Source: Lachnospiraceae bacterium
GTDB taxonomy: Bacteria > Bacillota > Clostridia > Lachnospirales > Lachnospiraceae
DNA: 39,049 nucleotides
Direction of reading: 5' to 3'
NCBI GenBank assembly: GCA_017513125.1
Contig: JAFWDI010000005.1
Coordinates: 1 to 39,049, forward strand
Part shown: positions 23,795 to 32,289 of the stretch, piece by piece
How the letters are laid out: each line of letters begins with the position of its first letter
How positions within the stretch are numbered: position 1 is the first letter of the stretch
Made by a program: the position numbers and the translations under genes
The notes under the pieces: model-generated
Seen by the model: only the letters and a program-made list of their open reading frames with translations
Databases searched by the model: none
What the model was told of the DNA's origin: nothing

Positions 23795-23823
23795 CGGCAG
23801 AGGACCATCTGTGTTAAATGCCG
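23795..23823 (-). promoter_or_regulatory. Hairpin in the rplS leader
   Basis: In the rplS 5' leader (minus strand) CGG/CCG and CAGA/TCTG pair with a one-sided bulge of about nine bases. Some Firmicutes have an L19 leader that mediates autoregulation, so this is a candidate, but the pairing is short and could be chance. Confidence 0.25.
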
Positions 23824-23833
23824 AGTTATTTTA

Positions 23834-24565
23834 TCATTCGCCCGGCGTATTTGCAAGAAACTTTTTTTCTTTCTCTGTCAGTTCCGCCTTTTCGAGCAGA
23901 TCCGGCCTTTTTTCACGGGTCCGGAGCAGGGACTGTTCCCTTCTCCAGGCGTCCACTTTCGCGTGATCCCCGCTGAGAAGCACCTCGGGGACCTCCAGTC
24001 CCTCGAACTCGCGCGGGCGCGAATACTGCGGATATTCGAGCAATGACTCCTGATGCGATTCGGTCTCGGCGGACGTGTCGTTATGCAGCACGCCTGGAAG
24101 GAGCCGCGCCACGGCGTCGATCATGACCATGGCCGGAAGTTCTCCGCCCGTAAGCACATAATCGCCGATAGAGATCTCCTCGTCGACCGTCAGCTCGAGT
24201 GCGCGCTCATCGATGCCCTCGTAGTGCCCGCACAAAATGATCAGGCTCTCCTCTGACGCGAGCCGCTTCGCGGTCTCCTGCGTGAATACGCTGCCCTGCG
24301 GCGAGGTGTAAACGACGCGTGTTCCCGCCGGGAGCTCCGTTTTCGCCGCTCTGACCGCGCGCACGACCGGGCCGGCCTGCATGACCATGCCCGCGCCGCC
24401 GCCGTAGGGATAGTCGTCGACGCTGTTGTGCTTATTTTCCGCGTAATCACGGATATCGACCGTGCGGATCTCGAGGATCCCCGCGTCCATGGCTCTGCCG
24501 ACGATGCTCGTGTGCAGCGCCTGCGCGACCATATCCGGGAACAATGTCAGGACCGTGATCTTCAC
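23834..24565 (-). CDS. trmD: tRNA (guanine-N1)-methyltransferase
   Basis: This 243-residue SPOUT enzyme methylates G37 of tRNAs read at codons starting with C, preventing +1 frameshifts. The knotted SAM-binding region shows LCGHYEGIDER and SIGDYVLTGGELPAM; the N-terminus KITVLTLFPDM and YGGGAGMVM are typical. The start is a GTG at 24565 overlapping the rimM stop as GTGA, so translation is coupled. A longer frame from 24634 would add residues unlike the family. It belongs to the rpsP-khpA-rimM-trmD-rplS cluster. Confidence 0.96.
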   Translation of the reverse strand: MKITVLTLFPDMVAQALHTSIVGRAMDAGILEIRTVDIRDYAENKHNSVDDYPYGGGAGMVMQAGPVVRAVRAAKTELPAGTRVVYTSPQGSVFTQETAKRLASEESLIILCGHYEGIDERALELTVDEEISIGDYVLTGGELPAMVMIDAVARLLPGVLHNDTSAETESHQESLLEYPQYSRPREFEGLEVPEVLLSGDHAKVDAWRREQSLLRTREKRPDLLEKAELTEKEKKFLANTPGE

Positions 24566-25131
24566 AACTCCAGCAAACCTTCCATAATGTGGACACGCAT
24601 CATGCCCTGCCCGACGTCGATGTCGAGCACGCACTCCGGAATCGCGGGCAAAAGCAGGGGTTTTCCCTTCGGACGCTGCACGATGTAAACATCGTTCGCC
24701 CCGGTCTCCAGCACATCCTTCACGAAGCCGAGCTTCACGCCTTCGTCGGAGACGACCTCCATGCCGAGGAGATCGGCGATGTAGTACTCGCCTTCCTCCA
24801 GGGGCACCGCGTCCTCACGCGAGACGTAGAGTTCCGCGCCGCGCAGTTTCGCTGCCGCGTCCATGTCGTCGATACCTGCGAGCTTCAGGATGACCAGGTT
24901 CTTAAAGAACTTTACGCCTTCGACCGCGCGCTCTCTGCGTACCGTCTTCACAGGGGCCTTCGGACCCTTTCCGGGCTGCTCTTTCGTCCCTTTCGGGCCT
25001 TCGGGCTCATCGACGAAGACTTTCTCCAGATCCAGGAAACGCTTCGGATCATCCGTCGTGGGGTAGACTTTCATCTCCCCTCTCACGCCGTGCGTGGTCG
25101 TGACCACGCCGACTCTCAGGAAATCTTCCAT
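24562..25131 (-). CDS. rimM: Ribosome maturation factor RimM
   Basis: This 189-residue protein helps process 16S rRNA and assemble the 30S head around S19. The N-terminal domain starts RVGVVTTTHGVRGEMKVYPTTD; the C-terminal PRC-barrel includes YYIADLLGMEV and GANDVYIV. Residues about 41-60 form a Pro/Gly/Lys-rich linker within the N-terminal domain that is not usual in relatives. The C-terminus overlaps the GTG start of trmD. The rpsP-khpA-rimM-trmD order is standard for Firmicutes. Confidence 0.96.
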   Translation of the reverse strand: MEDFLRVGVVTTTHGVRGEMKVYPTTDDPKRFLDLEKVFVDEPEGPKGTKEQPGKGPKAPVKTVRRERAVEGVKFFKNLVILKLAGIDDMDAAAKLRGAELYVSREDAVPLEEGEYYIADLLGMEVVSDEGVKLGFVKDVLETGANDVYIVQRPKGKPLLLPAIPECVLDIDVGQGMMRVHIMEGLLEL

Positions 25132-25141
25132 AAAAAGCCGC

Positions 25142-25369
25142 CTATCGGATGTCGAGGGTGACCATCTTGTCTTCTTTTGCGGCCTGCGCGCGGACGACCG
25201 TGCGGATCGCGCGGGCGATGCGGCCCTGCTTTCCGATCACCTTGCCCATGTCGGACGCTGCCACGTGAAGCTCTAAAATGATCTCGGAACTGTTTTCGGT
25301 CTCCAGGACGAACACTTCGTCCGGATGATCGACGAGGGACCTTGCAATGGTCTCGACCAGTTTTTTCAT
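25142..25369 (-). CDS. khpA: KH-domain RNA-binding protein KhpA (YlqC)
   Basis: This 75-residue single KH domain has the RNA-gripping loop GKQG at 46-49 within GKVIGKQGRIARAIRTVV. In studied Firmicutes KhpA pairs with KhpB and affects RNA stability and cell division. The start MKKLVETIARSLVDHP matches the family; a longer in-frame start at 25474 would overlap rpsP. It lies between rpsP and rimM as usual. The ribosome-binding site (GGTGA) is weak. Confidence 0.95.
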   Translation of the reverse strand: MKKLVETIARSLVDHPDEVFVLETENSSEIILELHVAASDMGKVIGKQGRIARAIRTVVRAQAAKEDKMVTLDIR

Positions 25370-25401
25370 AAGATCACCACTTTCTGCATCCTGAGGGGAT
25401 T

Positions 25402-25647
25402 TTACTTCTCGATGCCGGCGATCTTCAGAAGCTTCGCAACGGTCTCGGTCGGCTGCGCACCGTTTCCGAGCCACTTCTTCGTAAGCTCCTCGTCAAACTT
25501 GATCACGCTGGGATCCTTCGTGGGATCATAGTAACCGACCTGCTCGATGAAGCGGCCGTCGCGGGGAGATCTGGAATCCGCCACGATAATACGATAGAAG
25601 GGAGCCTTCTTCTTTCCCATTCTGGTAAGACGCATCTTAACTGCCAT
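25402..25647 (-). CDS. rpsP: 30S ribosomal protein S16
   Basis: This 81-residue primary-binding protein of the 30S body begins [25 protein letters not shown] in pattern and continues with [12 protein letters not shown], all characteristic of S16. GGAGG is present before the ATG. The 129-base gap from ffh holds a hairpin and no clear promoter, so the gene is probably read from the ylxM promoter. Confidence 0.98.
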   Translation of the reverse strand: MAVKMRLTRMGKKKAPFYRIIVADSRSPRDGRFIEQVGYYDPTKDPSVIKFDEELTKKWLGNGAQPTETVAKLLKIAGIEK

Positions 25648-25687
25648 GATAATGTTTCCTCCTGAAATATGTTTTTATGATCTATGT

Positions 25688-25713
25688 GATAAACACGCCG
25701 CTGCGTGTATATC
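25688..25713 (-). other. Hairpin between ffh and rpsP
   Basis: ACACGC (25693-25698) pairs with GCGTGT (25703-25708) around a CGCT loop. After one mismatch the stem continues with GATA/TATC, giving ten pairs. Only a weak T tract follows on the minus strand, so it may be an attenuator or an mRNA processing site rather than a full terminator. Confidence 0.35.
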
Positions 25714-25776
25714 GCCCTGTTTTATGCCGGACGGTACCGGTCCCGGACATCTTCCGGCTTCAGACGCTGCCGGGCC

Positions 25777-27129
25777 TCAGAATGGAAGTCCCGAGAAGAG
25801 CCCGCCGCGGCGTTTTCCGCCGCCCATCATCTGCTTCATCATCTTTCTCGACTGCTCGAACTGCTTCAGAAGCTTATTTACCTCGGAGATATCGACGCCC
25901 GCGCCTTTCGCGATGCGGCGCTTCCTCGGCGGAGTGATGATATCCGGCTTCGTCCGCTCCTTCGGGGTCATCGAGAGGATGATCGCCTCCATGCGCTTCA
26001 TGCTCTTATCGGCCTGTTCCTCGTCGATCTTCGGCATCTTTCCTTTTCTGCCGAGTCCCATGCCGGGCATCATGCTCATCACGCTGCCGATGCCGCCCAT
26101 CTTTTTCATCTGGCGCATCTGGTCCAGGAAGTCGTTAAAGTCGAACTCGGACTTCCTGAGCTTCCGCTCGAGCTCGGCCGCCTGTTTCTCGTCGAAATCC
26201 TCCTGCGCCTTTTCGATCAGGCTGAGGATGTCGCCCATGCCCAGGATCCGGGACGCCATGCGGTCGGGATAGAACTGCTCGAGGTCGTTCAGCTTCTCGC
26301 CCATGCCGACGTAGAGGATCGGCTTTCCGGTCACGGCCTTTACCGAGAGCGCCGCGCCGCCGCGGGAATCGCCGTCGAGCTTCGTGAGGATCACGCCGTC
26401 TGTGCCGACCTTCTCGTCGAATGCCGTCGCCGCGTTCACCGCGTCCTGGCCGGTCATCGCATCGAGTACGAGGATCGTGTAGTCGACCGGAACGACGTCC
26501 TTGATCCGCTGGAGCTCCTCCATCATCTCTTCGTCGACGTGAAGGCGTCCGGCGGTATCGATGATCAGCAGGTTCGCATCGCCCTTCTTCGCGTACTCGT
26601 AAGCCGCCTTCGCGATCTCCTCGGGCTTCGCGCCGTCTCCCATCGAGAAGACTTCCACGCCCTGCTTTTCGCCGTTTATCTTCAGCTGTTCGATGGCCGC
26701 GGGCCGGTAAACGTCGCAGGCCGCCAGCAGCGGAACATACTTTCCGCCCTTCCACTTTCCGGCAAGCTTCGCCGCGGTCGTGGTCTTACCGGCGCCCTGA
26801 AGGCCGGCGAGCAGGATGACGGACACTTCGTTCTTCGGACGGAGCTGAAGCTCGGTCGTCTCCGAGCCCATGAGCGAGGTCAGTTCCTCGTTCACGATCT
26901 TAATGACCTGCTGGCCCGGGGTCAGGCTGTTCATGACGTCCGCGCCGATAGCGCGCTCCTCGACCCTTCGGATGAACTGCTTTACGACTTTAAAGTTCAC
27001 GTCCGCCTCGAGGAGGGCCATCCGGACTTCCTTGCAGGCAGTCTTTACGTCCGCCTCGGAAAGTCGGCCCTTGCCGCGCAGGTTCCGGAAGACGTTCTGC
27101 AGTTTATCCGATAAGCTTTCAAATGCCAT
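25777..27129 (-). CDS. ffh: Signal recognition particle protein Ffh
   Basis: This 450-residue SRP54 GTPase, with SRP RNA, delivers ribosomes making membrane proteins to FtsY and the translocon. It has an N domain (1-90), a G domain with GLQGAGKT (109-116), DTAGRLHVDEEMM and TKLDGDSRGGAA, and a Met-rich M domain (about 300-440, including the MMPGMG stretch) that binds signal sequences and RNA. The length is standard. It starts one base after the ylxM stop, and the two work together. The SRP RNA gene was not found in this window. Confidence 0.98.
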   Translation of the reverse strand: MAFESLSDKLQNVFRNLRGKGRLSEADVKTACKEVRMALLEADVNFKVVKQFIRRVEERAIGADVMNSLTPGQQVIKIVNEELTSLMGSETTELQLRPKNEVSVILLAGLQGAGKTTTAAKLAGKWKGGKYVPLLAACDVYRPAAIEQLKINGEKQGVEVFSMGDGAKPEEIAKAAYEYAKKGDANLLIIDTAGRLHVDEEMMEELQRIKDVVPVDYTILVLDAMTGQDAVNAATAFDEKVGTDGVILTKLDGDSRGGAALSVKAVTGKPILYVGMGEKLNDLEQFYPDRMASRILGMGDILSLIEKAQEDFDEKQAAELERKLRKSEFDFNDFLDQMRQMKKMGGIGSVMSMMPGMGLGRKGKMPKIDEEQADKSMKRMEAIILSMTPKERTKPDIITPPRKRRIAKGAGVDISEVNKLLKQFEQSRKMMKQMMGGGKRRGGLFSGLPF

Positions 27130-27130
27130 A

Positions 27131-27481
27131 TCAAACCTCTTCCGCGATCTCCCGCGCGAGTGCGGAGATCCGTTCCAGCACTTCCGTGCGCTCCGGATCC
27201 GCCGTCCGTGCTTTCTCCGACAGGCGTCCGATCTCCTCCGTCTTCCGAAGGATGCTCTGATGCTGTGCGATCAGCCCCAGCTTCTCCTCATACTCTTCCA
27301 TGGCCTTCGTGCAGCGCTTCAGGATGTCGTGCACCCCCTGTCTGGAGATGCCCGCGTCCTCCGCCGCCTCCGATAACGACAGATCCCCGAAGACCACGTC
27401 CTCGTAGATCTTCCGCTGGTGGTCCGTCAGGAGCGCTCCGTAGAAGTCATATAAAAGGGTCTGTGTGACGATCTTTTCCAT
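27131..27481 (-). CDS. ylxM: YlxM/UPF0122 family DNA-binding protein
   Basis: This 116-residue helix-turn-helix protein contains LTDHQRKIYEDVVFGDLSLSEAAEDAGISRQGVHDILKR, a sigma-factor-region-4-like motif; the family is nearly always next to ffh in Firmicutes. In streptococci YlxM binds SRP and modulates Ffh GTPase activity. GGAGG lies nine bases before the ATG at 27481; an open frame reaching 27631 adds residues that overlap the promoter and are rejected. It is the first gene of the long cluster. Confidence 0.93.
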   Translation of the reverse strand: MEKIVTQTLLYDFYGALLTDHQRKIYEDVVFGDLSLSEAAEDAGISRQGVHDILKRCTKAMEEYEEKLGLIAQHQSILRKTEEIGRLSEKARTADPERTEVLERISALAREIAEEV

Positions 27482-27559
27482 GACGCGGATCCTCCGGCCG
27501 ACGTTCTCACCCCCGGAAAAATGCCGAAAGGGCATAATAAGGCCGGGAACAGCTTTGCC

Positions 27560-27588
27560 ATAATAACAAAGCCGAACCCGGCTGTCAA
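27560..27588 (-). promoter_or_regulatory. Promoter of the ylxM-ffh-rpsP cluster
   Basis: On the minus strand a perfect TTGACA (27588-27583) is followed after 17 bases by TATTAT (27565-27560), with an AT-rich, T-rich tract upstream that could act as an UP-like element. The start of transcription would be near 27553, about 70 bases before ylxM. Confidence 0.85.
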
Positions 27589-27639
27589 GCATTTTTACTT
27601 TACAATGTTTTTTTCTTACGGACCGCGGCATTTCCGCCC

Positions 27640-29127
27640 TTACATGCCTTCTTCCTCAATGATCTCGCGCACCAGCACGCGCTCGTCCATCGGGTACTTC
27701 ACACCGCGGATCTCCTGGTAATCCTCATGTCCTTTTCCCGCCAGCACGATCAGATCGCCCTTCCGTCCGTTCTTCATGCACCACCGGATGGCCTCCTTCC
27801 GGTCTTCGATCATGATGTACTCGCCGCCGCCTTTCTTCACGCCGACCAGAATGTCGGCAATGATGTCCGCCGGCTCCTCGAACCGCGGATTATCCGAGGT
27901 GACTACGGACAGATCCGCCAGCCTCGAGCTGACTTCGCCCATCTCGTATCTGCGGTCCTTAGAGCGGTTCCCGCCGCAGCCGAAGCAGCAGATCAGCCTG
28001 CCCTTCGCGTAGGATCGCAGGTTCTTCAGAAGCGCCTCGAGGGCCATGGCATTGTGCGCATAATCGATCATCAGCACATACTCGCCCGGAGTCGGAACGA
28101 TCTCCATGCGGCCCTTCACGCGGACCTTTTCCAGAGCCGCGAGGATATCCGCGTCTTCGATGCCCATGCAGCGGCACAGCGCGGCCGCGGCCAGCGAGTT
28201 ATAGACCGTAAAATCGCCGGGGATATCGACCGTCACGTGCACCGGAACGTCTTCGCGCACGGTCAGGTCGTACTCCACGCCCGGAAATCCCTGGTCATGC
28301 ACCGGCTCGATGTTCCCCGCACGGTAATCCGCGGGATTTTCAATGCCGTAGGTCAGGACGCGGCAGGTGTGACCCGCAAGGATCCCGTCGAGATAGTCCG
28401 CGTCGGCATTAAAGATGCCGGTACGGCACTGCCGGAACAGGCGCGATTTGCACGCGATGTAATCCTCCATATCAGGATGCTCGTTCTCGCCGATGTGATC
28501 CTTCTCGAGGTTCGTGAAAATGCCGTAATCGAACATAATGCCGTCGACGCGCGACATCTTCAGAGCCTGCGAACTGACTTCCATCACGACCGCCTTCAGG
28601 CCGGCGTCCGCCATCTTCGCGAAATACTCCTGCACGATCCAGGACTCGGGCGTCGTGTTCTTCGCGGGGATATGCTCGCCGCCGCAGATGATCTCGATCG
28701 TTCCGATCAGGCCGCAGGGAATCTGCGCGTCCTCGAGGATGTCGCGGATCATGTAAGTCGTCGTAGTCTTACCCTTCGTGCCGGTAATGCCGATCGTGAT
28801 CAGGCGTTCCGCGGGATATTCGAACCAGGCTGCCGCGATCATCGCGAGCGCGTGACGAGGATCCTTCACCCGAAGGACCGTCACGTTATTCGGGATCAGG
28901 TCGTCGGTGTCGTGCGAGGTCACGAGAGCCGTCGTTCCGGCCTCCAGGACCTGCGGAATGTAATCGTGACCGTCCGAGACCGCACCCGGAATGCAGATAA
29001 AGAGCGAGCCGGGGCCGGCTTTCCGCGAGTCGTATGCGACCGATTCGATCGGGCAGCTGATGTCGCCCTGCAGGAGCTCGTATTCGTCGATGCTCATGTC
29101 AATGATCAGTTCCGCCAGTGTTTTCAT
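27640..29127 (-). CDS. murE: UDP-MurNAc-L-Ala-D-Glu:meso-diaminopimelate ligase
   Basis: This 495-residue cytoplasmic ligase adds the third residue of the peptidoglycan stem peptide using ATP. The P-loop is TGTKGKTTTT; HP-D-M-E-DYIACKSRLF, GKGHEDYQ and the specificity motif D412-N-P-R415 are present. DNPR is the signature of meso-diaminopimelate enzymes, whereas lysine enzymes differ here. This agrees with dapF, which makes meso-DAP, lying directly upstream on the same strand (67-base gap). AAAGG precedes the ATG. Confidence 0.96.
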   Translation of the reverse strand: MKTLAELIIDMSIDEYELLQGDISCPIESVAYDSRKAGPGSLFICIPGAVSDGHDYIPQVLEAGTTALVTSHDTDDLIPNNVTVLRVKDPRHALAMIAAAWFEYPAERLITIGITGTKGKTTTTYMIRDILEDAQIPCGLIGTIEIICGGEHIPAKNTTPESWIVQEYFAKMADAGLKAVVMEVSSQALKMSRVDGIMFDYGIFTNLEKDHIGENEHPDMEDYIACKSRLFRQCRTGIFNADADYLDGILAGHTCRVLTYGIENPADYRAGNIEPVHDQGFPGVEYDLTVREDVPVHVTVDIPGDFTVYNSLAAAALCRCMGIEDADILAALEKVRVKGRMEIVPTPGEYVLMIDYAHNAMALEALLKNLRSYAKGRLICCFGCGGNRSKDRRYEMGEVSSRLADLSVVTSDNPRFEEPADIIADILVGVKKGGGEYIMIEDRKEAIRWCMKNGRKGDLIVLAGKGHEDYQEIRGVKYPMDERVLVREIIEEEGM

Positions 29128-29194
29128 AAATTAGCCTTTCTATGTTTCCGCAGATCGTTCCGCGGTCATTTATCGCAGCCGGTTTTCCGCAGCC

Positions 29195-30049
29195 TTACTC
29201 CCAGACGCACTCGCCCTCGAAAACGGTCTTCGCCGGGCCGGTCATAAACAGGTGTCCGGTCTCCCTGTCATACTCGATCAGAAGCTCTCCTCCGCGCAGG
29301 AACACGCGGACGGCGTCGTCACACTTTCCGTTTACCATGCACGCGTACGCGCTGGCGGTGGCTCCGGTTCCGCAGGCGATGGTCTCGCCCGAGCCGCGTT
29401 CCCAGACGCGCATCTGAATGTTTCCCCGATCGATGACCCGGATAAATTCGGTATTGACACGCTCAGGGAACATTTCATGGTGATCGAACAGTGGGCCGAT
29501 CTTCTCCAGATCCAGCGCTTCCGGATCCTCACACCAGACGACCGCGTGCGGGTTTCCCACGCTCACGCAGGTCATCTCCCAGTCGCGGCCGGCGATGCGG
29601 ACAGGCTCCGCCTTCACCTCGGAAAGCGGTTTCCCGTCCGGGCCGGGAAATACCACAGGCACGTCGGCGGCGCGCAGCGATGGCACACCCATGTCGACCC
29701 GTGCGGAGACTGCCTTCCCGTCTTCGATGTTCATGCGGATGACCTTGATGCCGCCGAGAGTCTCGACCGAGATCTCGTCCCGGTCGGTCAGGCCCTTATC
29801 ATAGACGTACTTTGCGACGCAGCGGATCCCGTTTCCGCACATGGTGCCTTCCGAACCGTCGGCATTGTAAATGCGCATGAAGAAATCCGCGTTCTCCGAC
29901 CGTCCGATCGTGATCAGTCCGTCCGAACCGATCCCGAAATGCCGGTCGCTGTACTTCACCGCGAACGCCGCGGGGTCACGCAGCGGCTGCTCCGTGATAT
30001 CCACATAAATATAATCGTTTCCGCAGCCTTCCATCTTCGTAAAGCGCAT
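29195..30049 (-). CDS. dapF: Diaminopimelate epimerase
   Basis: This 284-residue PLP-independent epimerase converts LL- to meso-diaminopimelate for cell wall and lysine. The two catalytic Cys lie in MCGNGIRC and ACGTGATA, the expected Cys pair; FTKMEGCGNDYIYVD and VGNPHAVV are further signatures. GGGAG is six bases before the ATG at 30049. An open frame reaching 30100 would extend across the promoter region and adds non-family residues. It leads a dapF-murE pair that supplies the stem-peptide diamino acid. Confidence 0.96.
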   Translation of the reverse strand: MRFTKMEGCGNDYIYVDITEQPLRDPAAFAVKYSDRHFGIGSDGLITIGRSENADFFMRIYNADGSEGTMCGNGIRCVAKYVYDKGLTDRDEISVETLGGIKVIRMNIEDGKAVSARVDMGVPSLRAADVPVVFPGPDGKPLSEVKAEPVRIAGRDWEMTCVSVGNPHAVVWCEDPEALDLEKIGPLFDHHEMFPERVNTEFIRVIDRGNIQMRVWERGSGETIACGTGATASAYACMVNGKCDDAVRVFLRGGELLIEYDRETGHLFMTGPAKTVFEGECVWE

Positions 30050-30102
30050 ATTCGTCTCCCGACCGCCGGTCTTTCTTCTCGGTTTTCCCATGCAACGCAA
30101 GG

Positions 30103-30111
30103 ATTATAACA
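30103..30111 (-). promoter_or_regulatory. Extended -10 promoter of dapF-murE
   Basis: On the minus strand TGTTATAAT gives a perfect TATAAT with an extended-10 TG, about 50 bases before the dapF start. No good -35 box is seen, which extended -10 promoters tolerate. Confidence 0.6.
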
Positions 30112-30184
30112 CCTTTTGGAAATCTTTCGAGACATTTCGGTCAATGATAAGAAAAAGATAGTAAAGACGATTCCATACGGAATA

Positions 30185-30193
30185 TGTTATAAT
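30185..30193 (+). promoter_or_regulatory. Extended -10 promoter of the glycyl-radical activase
   Basis: TGTTATAAT (30185-30193) is again a perfect TATAAT with an extended-10 TG. AAGACG (30164-30169) is a weak -35. The start near 30200 gives a leader of about 50 bases. It mirrors the dapF promoter across an AT-rich divergent region. Confidence 0.6.
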
Positions 30194-30248
30194 CTGACAA
30201 AGCATTTATAAACCCGTATCAAGACACGAATCGAATGGAGATCGAATC

Positions 30249-31232
30249 ATGATTGAACTGAAGACCCTCACCGAGGAAGAAAAGAACCGGAAGGCGCTGG
30301 TCTACGATATCCAGGGCTTCTCCGTCCAGGACGGTCCCGGCATCCGCACGACCGTGTTCCTGAAGGGATGCCCGCTGCGCTGCCCGTGGTGCCACAGCCC
30401 CGAGTCCCAGCGGTTCGATCCGCAGGTGCTCTGGATCGCGATGCGCTGCCTGGGCATCGAGAAATGCGGACGCTGCATGGATAAATGCCCGACCGGTGCG
30501 CTCGAGCCCGGCAGGAAGTCCACGAACCCGGCGACCGACGAGGAGATCACGCTTCCGCACATTAACCGGAAGCTCTGCACCGACTGCGGAGCCTGCACCG
30601 AGAAGTGCTACCCGAAGGCGCTCTACGTCTGCGGAGACGAGTGGACCGTGCAGGACATGGTCGAGCGCGTCTATAAGGATAAGACGTTCTACGACACCTC
30701 CGGCGGCGGCGTGACGATCTCGGGCGGCGAGTGCCTCTCCCAGCCCGACTTCACGGTCGCTTTCCTGAAAGGATGCAAGGAGTTGGGCCTGCACACCGCG
30801 GTCGACACCACCGGTTTCGTGCAGTGGGAGCAGCTCGAGCGGACGCTTCCCTACACGGATCTGTACCTGTACGACCTGAAGCACATGGATAACGCGCAGC
30901 ATGAAGCCGTGATCAAGGTCCCGAACCCGCTGATTCTCGAAAACGTGAAGAAACTCGCGGCGGCAGGCGGGAAGATGCAGATCCGCATTCCCACGATTCC
31001 GATGTTTAACGACAGCATCGAGAACATGACGAAGACCGCGGAACTGTGTAAGGAACTCGGAGACGCCGTGACCGTCGTGCAGCTGCTGCCCTACCATAAC
31101 CTGGGCGTTTCGAAGTATGCGCGCATCGACGAGGACGCGACCGTGATGGAGGCGACGCCGCCCTCGGACGCGAAGATGCAGTCGCTGAAGAAGATCTTCG
31201 ACGACATGGGCGTGCCGGCGACGATTCACTGA
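30249..31232 (+). CDS. Glycyl-radical enzyme activating enzyme (radical SAM, two extra 4Fe-4S sites)
   Basis: This 327-residue protein has the radical SAM motif C41-x3-C45-x2-C48 within GCPLRCPWC, preceded by QDGPGIRTTVFLKG, the signature of activases that put a glycyl radical on a partner enzyme. An inserted ferredoxin domain follows: C67, C73, C76, C80 and C110, C113, C116, C120. Such inserts occur in activases of 4-hydroxyphenylacetate decarboxylase, benzylsuccinate synthase, glycerol dehydratase and choline lyase type enzymes, but not in the pyruvate formate-lyase activase. SGGE (SAM binding) is also present. No glycyl-radical enzyme is encoded in this window; the gene has its own promoter and terminator. 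The partner is unknown. Confidence 0.92.
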   Translation: MIELKTLTEEEKNRKALVYDIQGFSVQDGPGIRTTVFLKGCPLRCPWCHSPESQRFDPQVLWIAMRCLGIEKCGRCMDKCPTGALEPGRKSTNPATDEEITLPHINRKLCTDCGACTEKCYPKALYVCGDEWTVQDMVERVYKDKTFYDTSGGGVTISGGECLSQPDFTVAFLKGCKELGLHTAVDTTGFVQWEQLERTLPYTDLYLYDLKHMDNAQHEAVIKVPNPLILENVKKLAAAGGKMQIRIPTIPMFNDSIENMTKTAELCKELGDAVTVVQLLPYHNLGVSKYARIDEDATVMEATPPSDAKMQSLKKIFDDMGVPATIH

Positions 31233-31271
31233 GCGGACACAGAACCGGCAGGACACATACCGGAATCAAAC

Positions 31272-31307
31272 AGCCCGGATCCCACAGCGGATCCGGGCTT
31301 CTTTTTT
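31272..31307 (+). terminator. Terminator after the activase gene
   Basis: AGCCCGGATCC (31272-31282) pairs perfectly with GGATCCGGGCT (31289-31299) around a six-base loop and is followed by TTCTTTTTT. On the minus strand the same stem is followed by GTTTGATT, so it may also help end the corA transcript. Confidence 0.92.
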
Positions 31308-31331
31308 CTCTGAAGACTGAAGAGCCGATGC

Positions 31332-32261
31332 TCACAGCCACTTTTTCTTCTTAAAGAACGCGATGCACACGATCACGATCACGATACTGACGATGATCAC
31401 GCACGGATAGCCGAAGCGCCAGCCGAGCTCGGGCATGTTATGAAAGTTCATGCCGTACCAGCCCGCGATCAGCGTCAGAGGCAGGAAGATCGTCGTGACT
31501 ACCGTGAGGATCGACATCGTCCGGTTCTGGCGGATGTCGAGCTGCGTCGAAAACAGGTCACGCAGCTGGACCGTATAGTCGCGCAGCGACGTGATCTGAT
31601 CACGCAGGCGGATCACACGCTCGGTGAACAGGCGGAAATACCGGATATTCTCCTGCGCGAAGAAGCCGTTCTCGTTCTCCTCGAGTTCCTGGCCCATGTC
31701 GATCAGCTGTTCGTAGTGTACGCGCAGGTCCAGCAGCTCGCCGCGGATGTCGTTCAGCACCATGGGGTACGCTTCCATCTCGCCGCCGATGATCTCCTCC
31801 TCGAGCTTTCCGAGCCGCTGTTCGGTCCGCTCGATCAGTCCCAGGTCATCCCGGATGATCCGCTCCAGAAAATCGTAAAGGAATCGCTCCAGCGAGGGCA
31901 GGCGCCATTTTTTGCCTGCGCGGATCTCATCGACCACTTCCTGCGCACGGGTCCCGTCGTCGATCAGAACGATGCCGTTCTCGTCCAGCGCGAACGCGAA
32001 GCGGTAGACCTTTCCCTCGGACAGGAAGCGCCGGCTGGGAATGTAGAAGCTTCCGGTCAGCGAGTCGTAGTTCACGACCGCCTTCGTTTCATGTACGTCC
32101 GAAGGGTCCAGGTCCATGTCGATGACCATATCGAACCGGTCTTTTTTCTCCTGCCACTCCGCCGTGGACATCACAGCCACGAACGGCTCGACCGTGGTCT
32201 TTCCGTTCATGGCCAGCGTTTCGTCGCAGGGGGTCAGTGTTTCTTTGATCAGGTAGTACAT
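31332..32261 (-). CDS. corA: CorA-family magnesium/divalent cation transporter
   Basis: This 309-residue protein has a large cytoplasmic N-terminal domain and two C-terminal membrane segments (about 251-275 and 283-304) separated by the signature YGMNFHNMPE. GMN is the selectivity motif of the pentameric CorA channel, and the Lys-rich end KKKKWL is typical. It most likely imports Mg2+; some family members move Co2+, Ni2+ or Zn2+. GGAG precedes the ATG. It lies 28 bases downstream of the phosphatase gene on the same strand. Confidence 0.95.
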   Translation of the reverse strand: MYYLIKETLTPCDETLAMNGKTTVEPFVAVMSTAEWQEKKDRFDMVIDMDLDPSDVHETKAVVNYDSLTGSFYIPSRRFLSEGKVYRFAFALDENGIVLIDDGTRAQEVVDEIRAGKKWRLPSLERFLYDFLERIIRDDLGLIERTEQRLGKLEEEIIGGEMEAYPMVLNDIRGELLDLRVHYEQLIDMGQELEENENGFFAQENIRYFRLFTERVIRLRDQITSLRDYTVQLRDLFSTQLDIRQNRTMSILTVVTTIFLPLTLIAGWYGMNFHNMPELGWRFGYPCVIIVSIVIVIVCIAFFKKKKWL

Positions 32262-32289
32262 AGGTCTCTCCGATGTTTCATGTCTCGGG

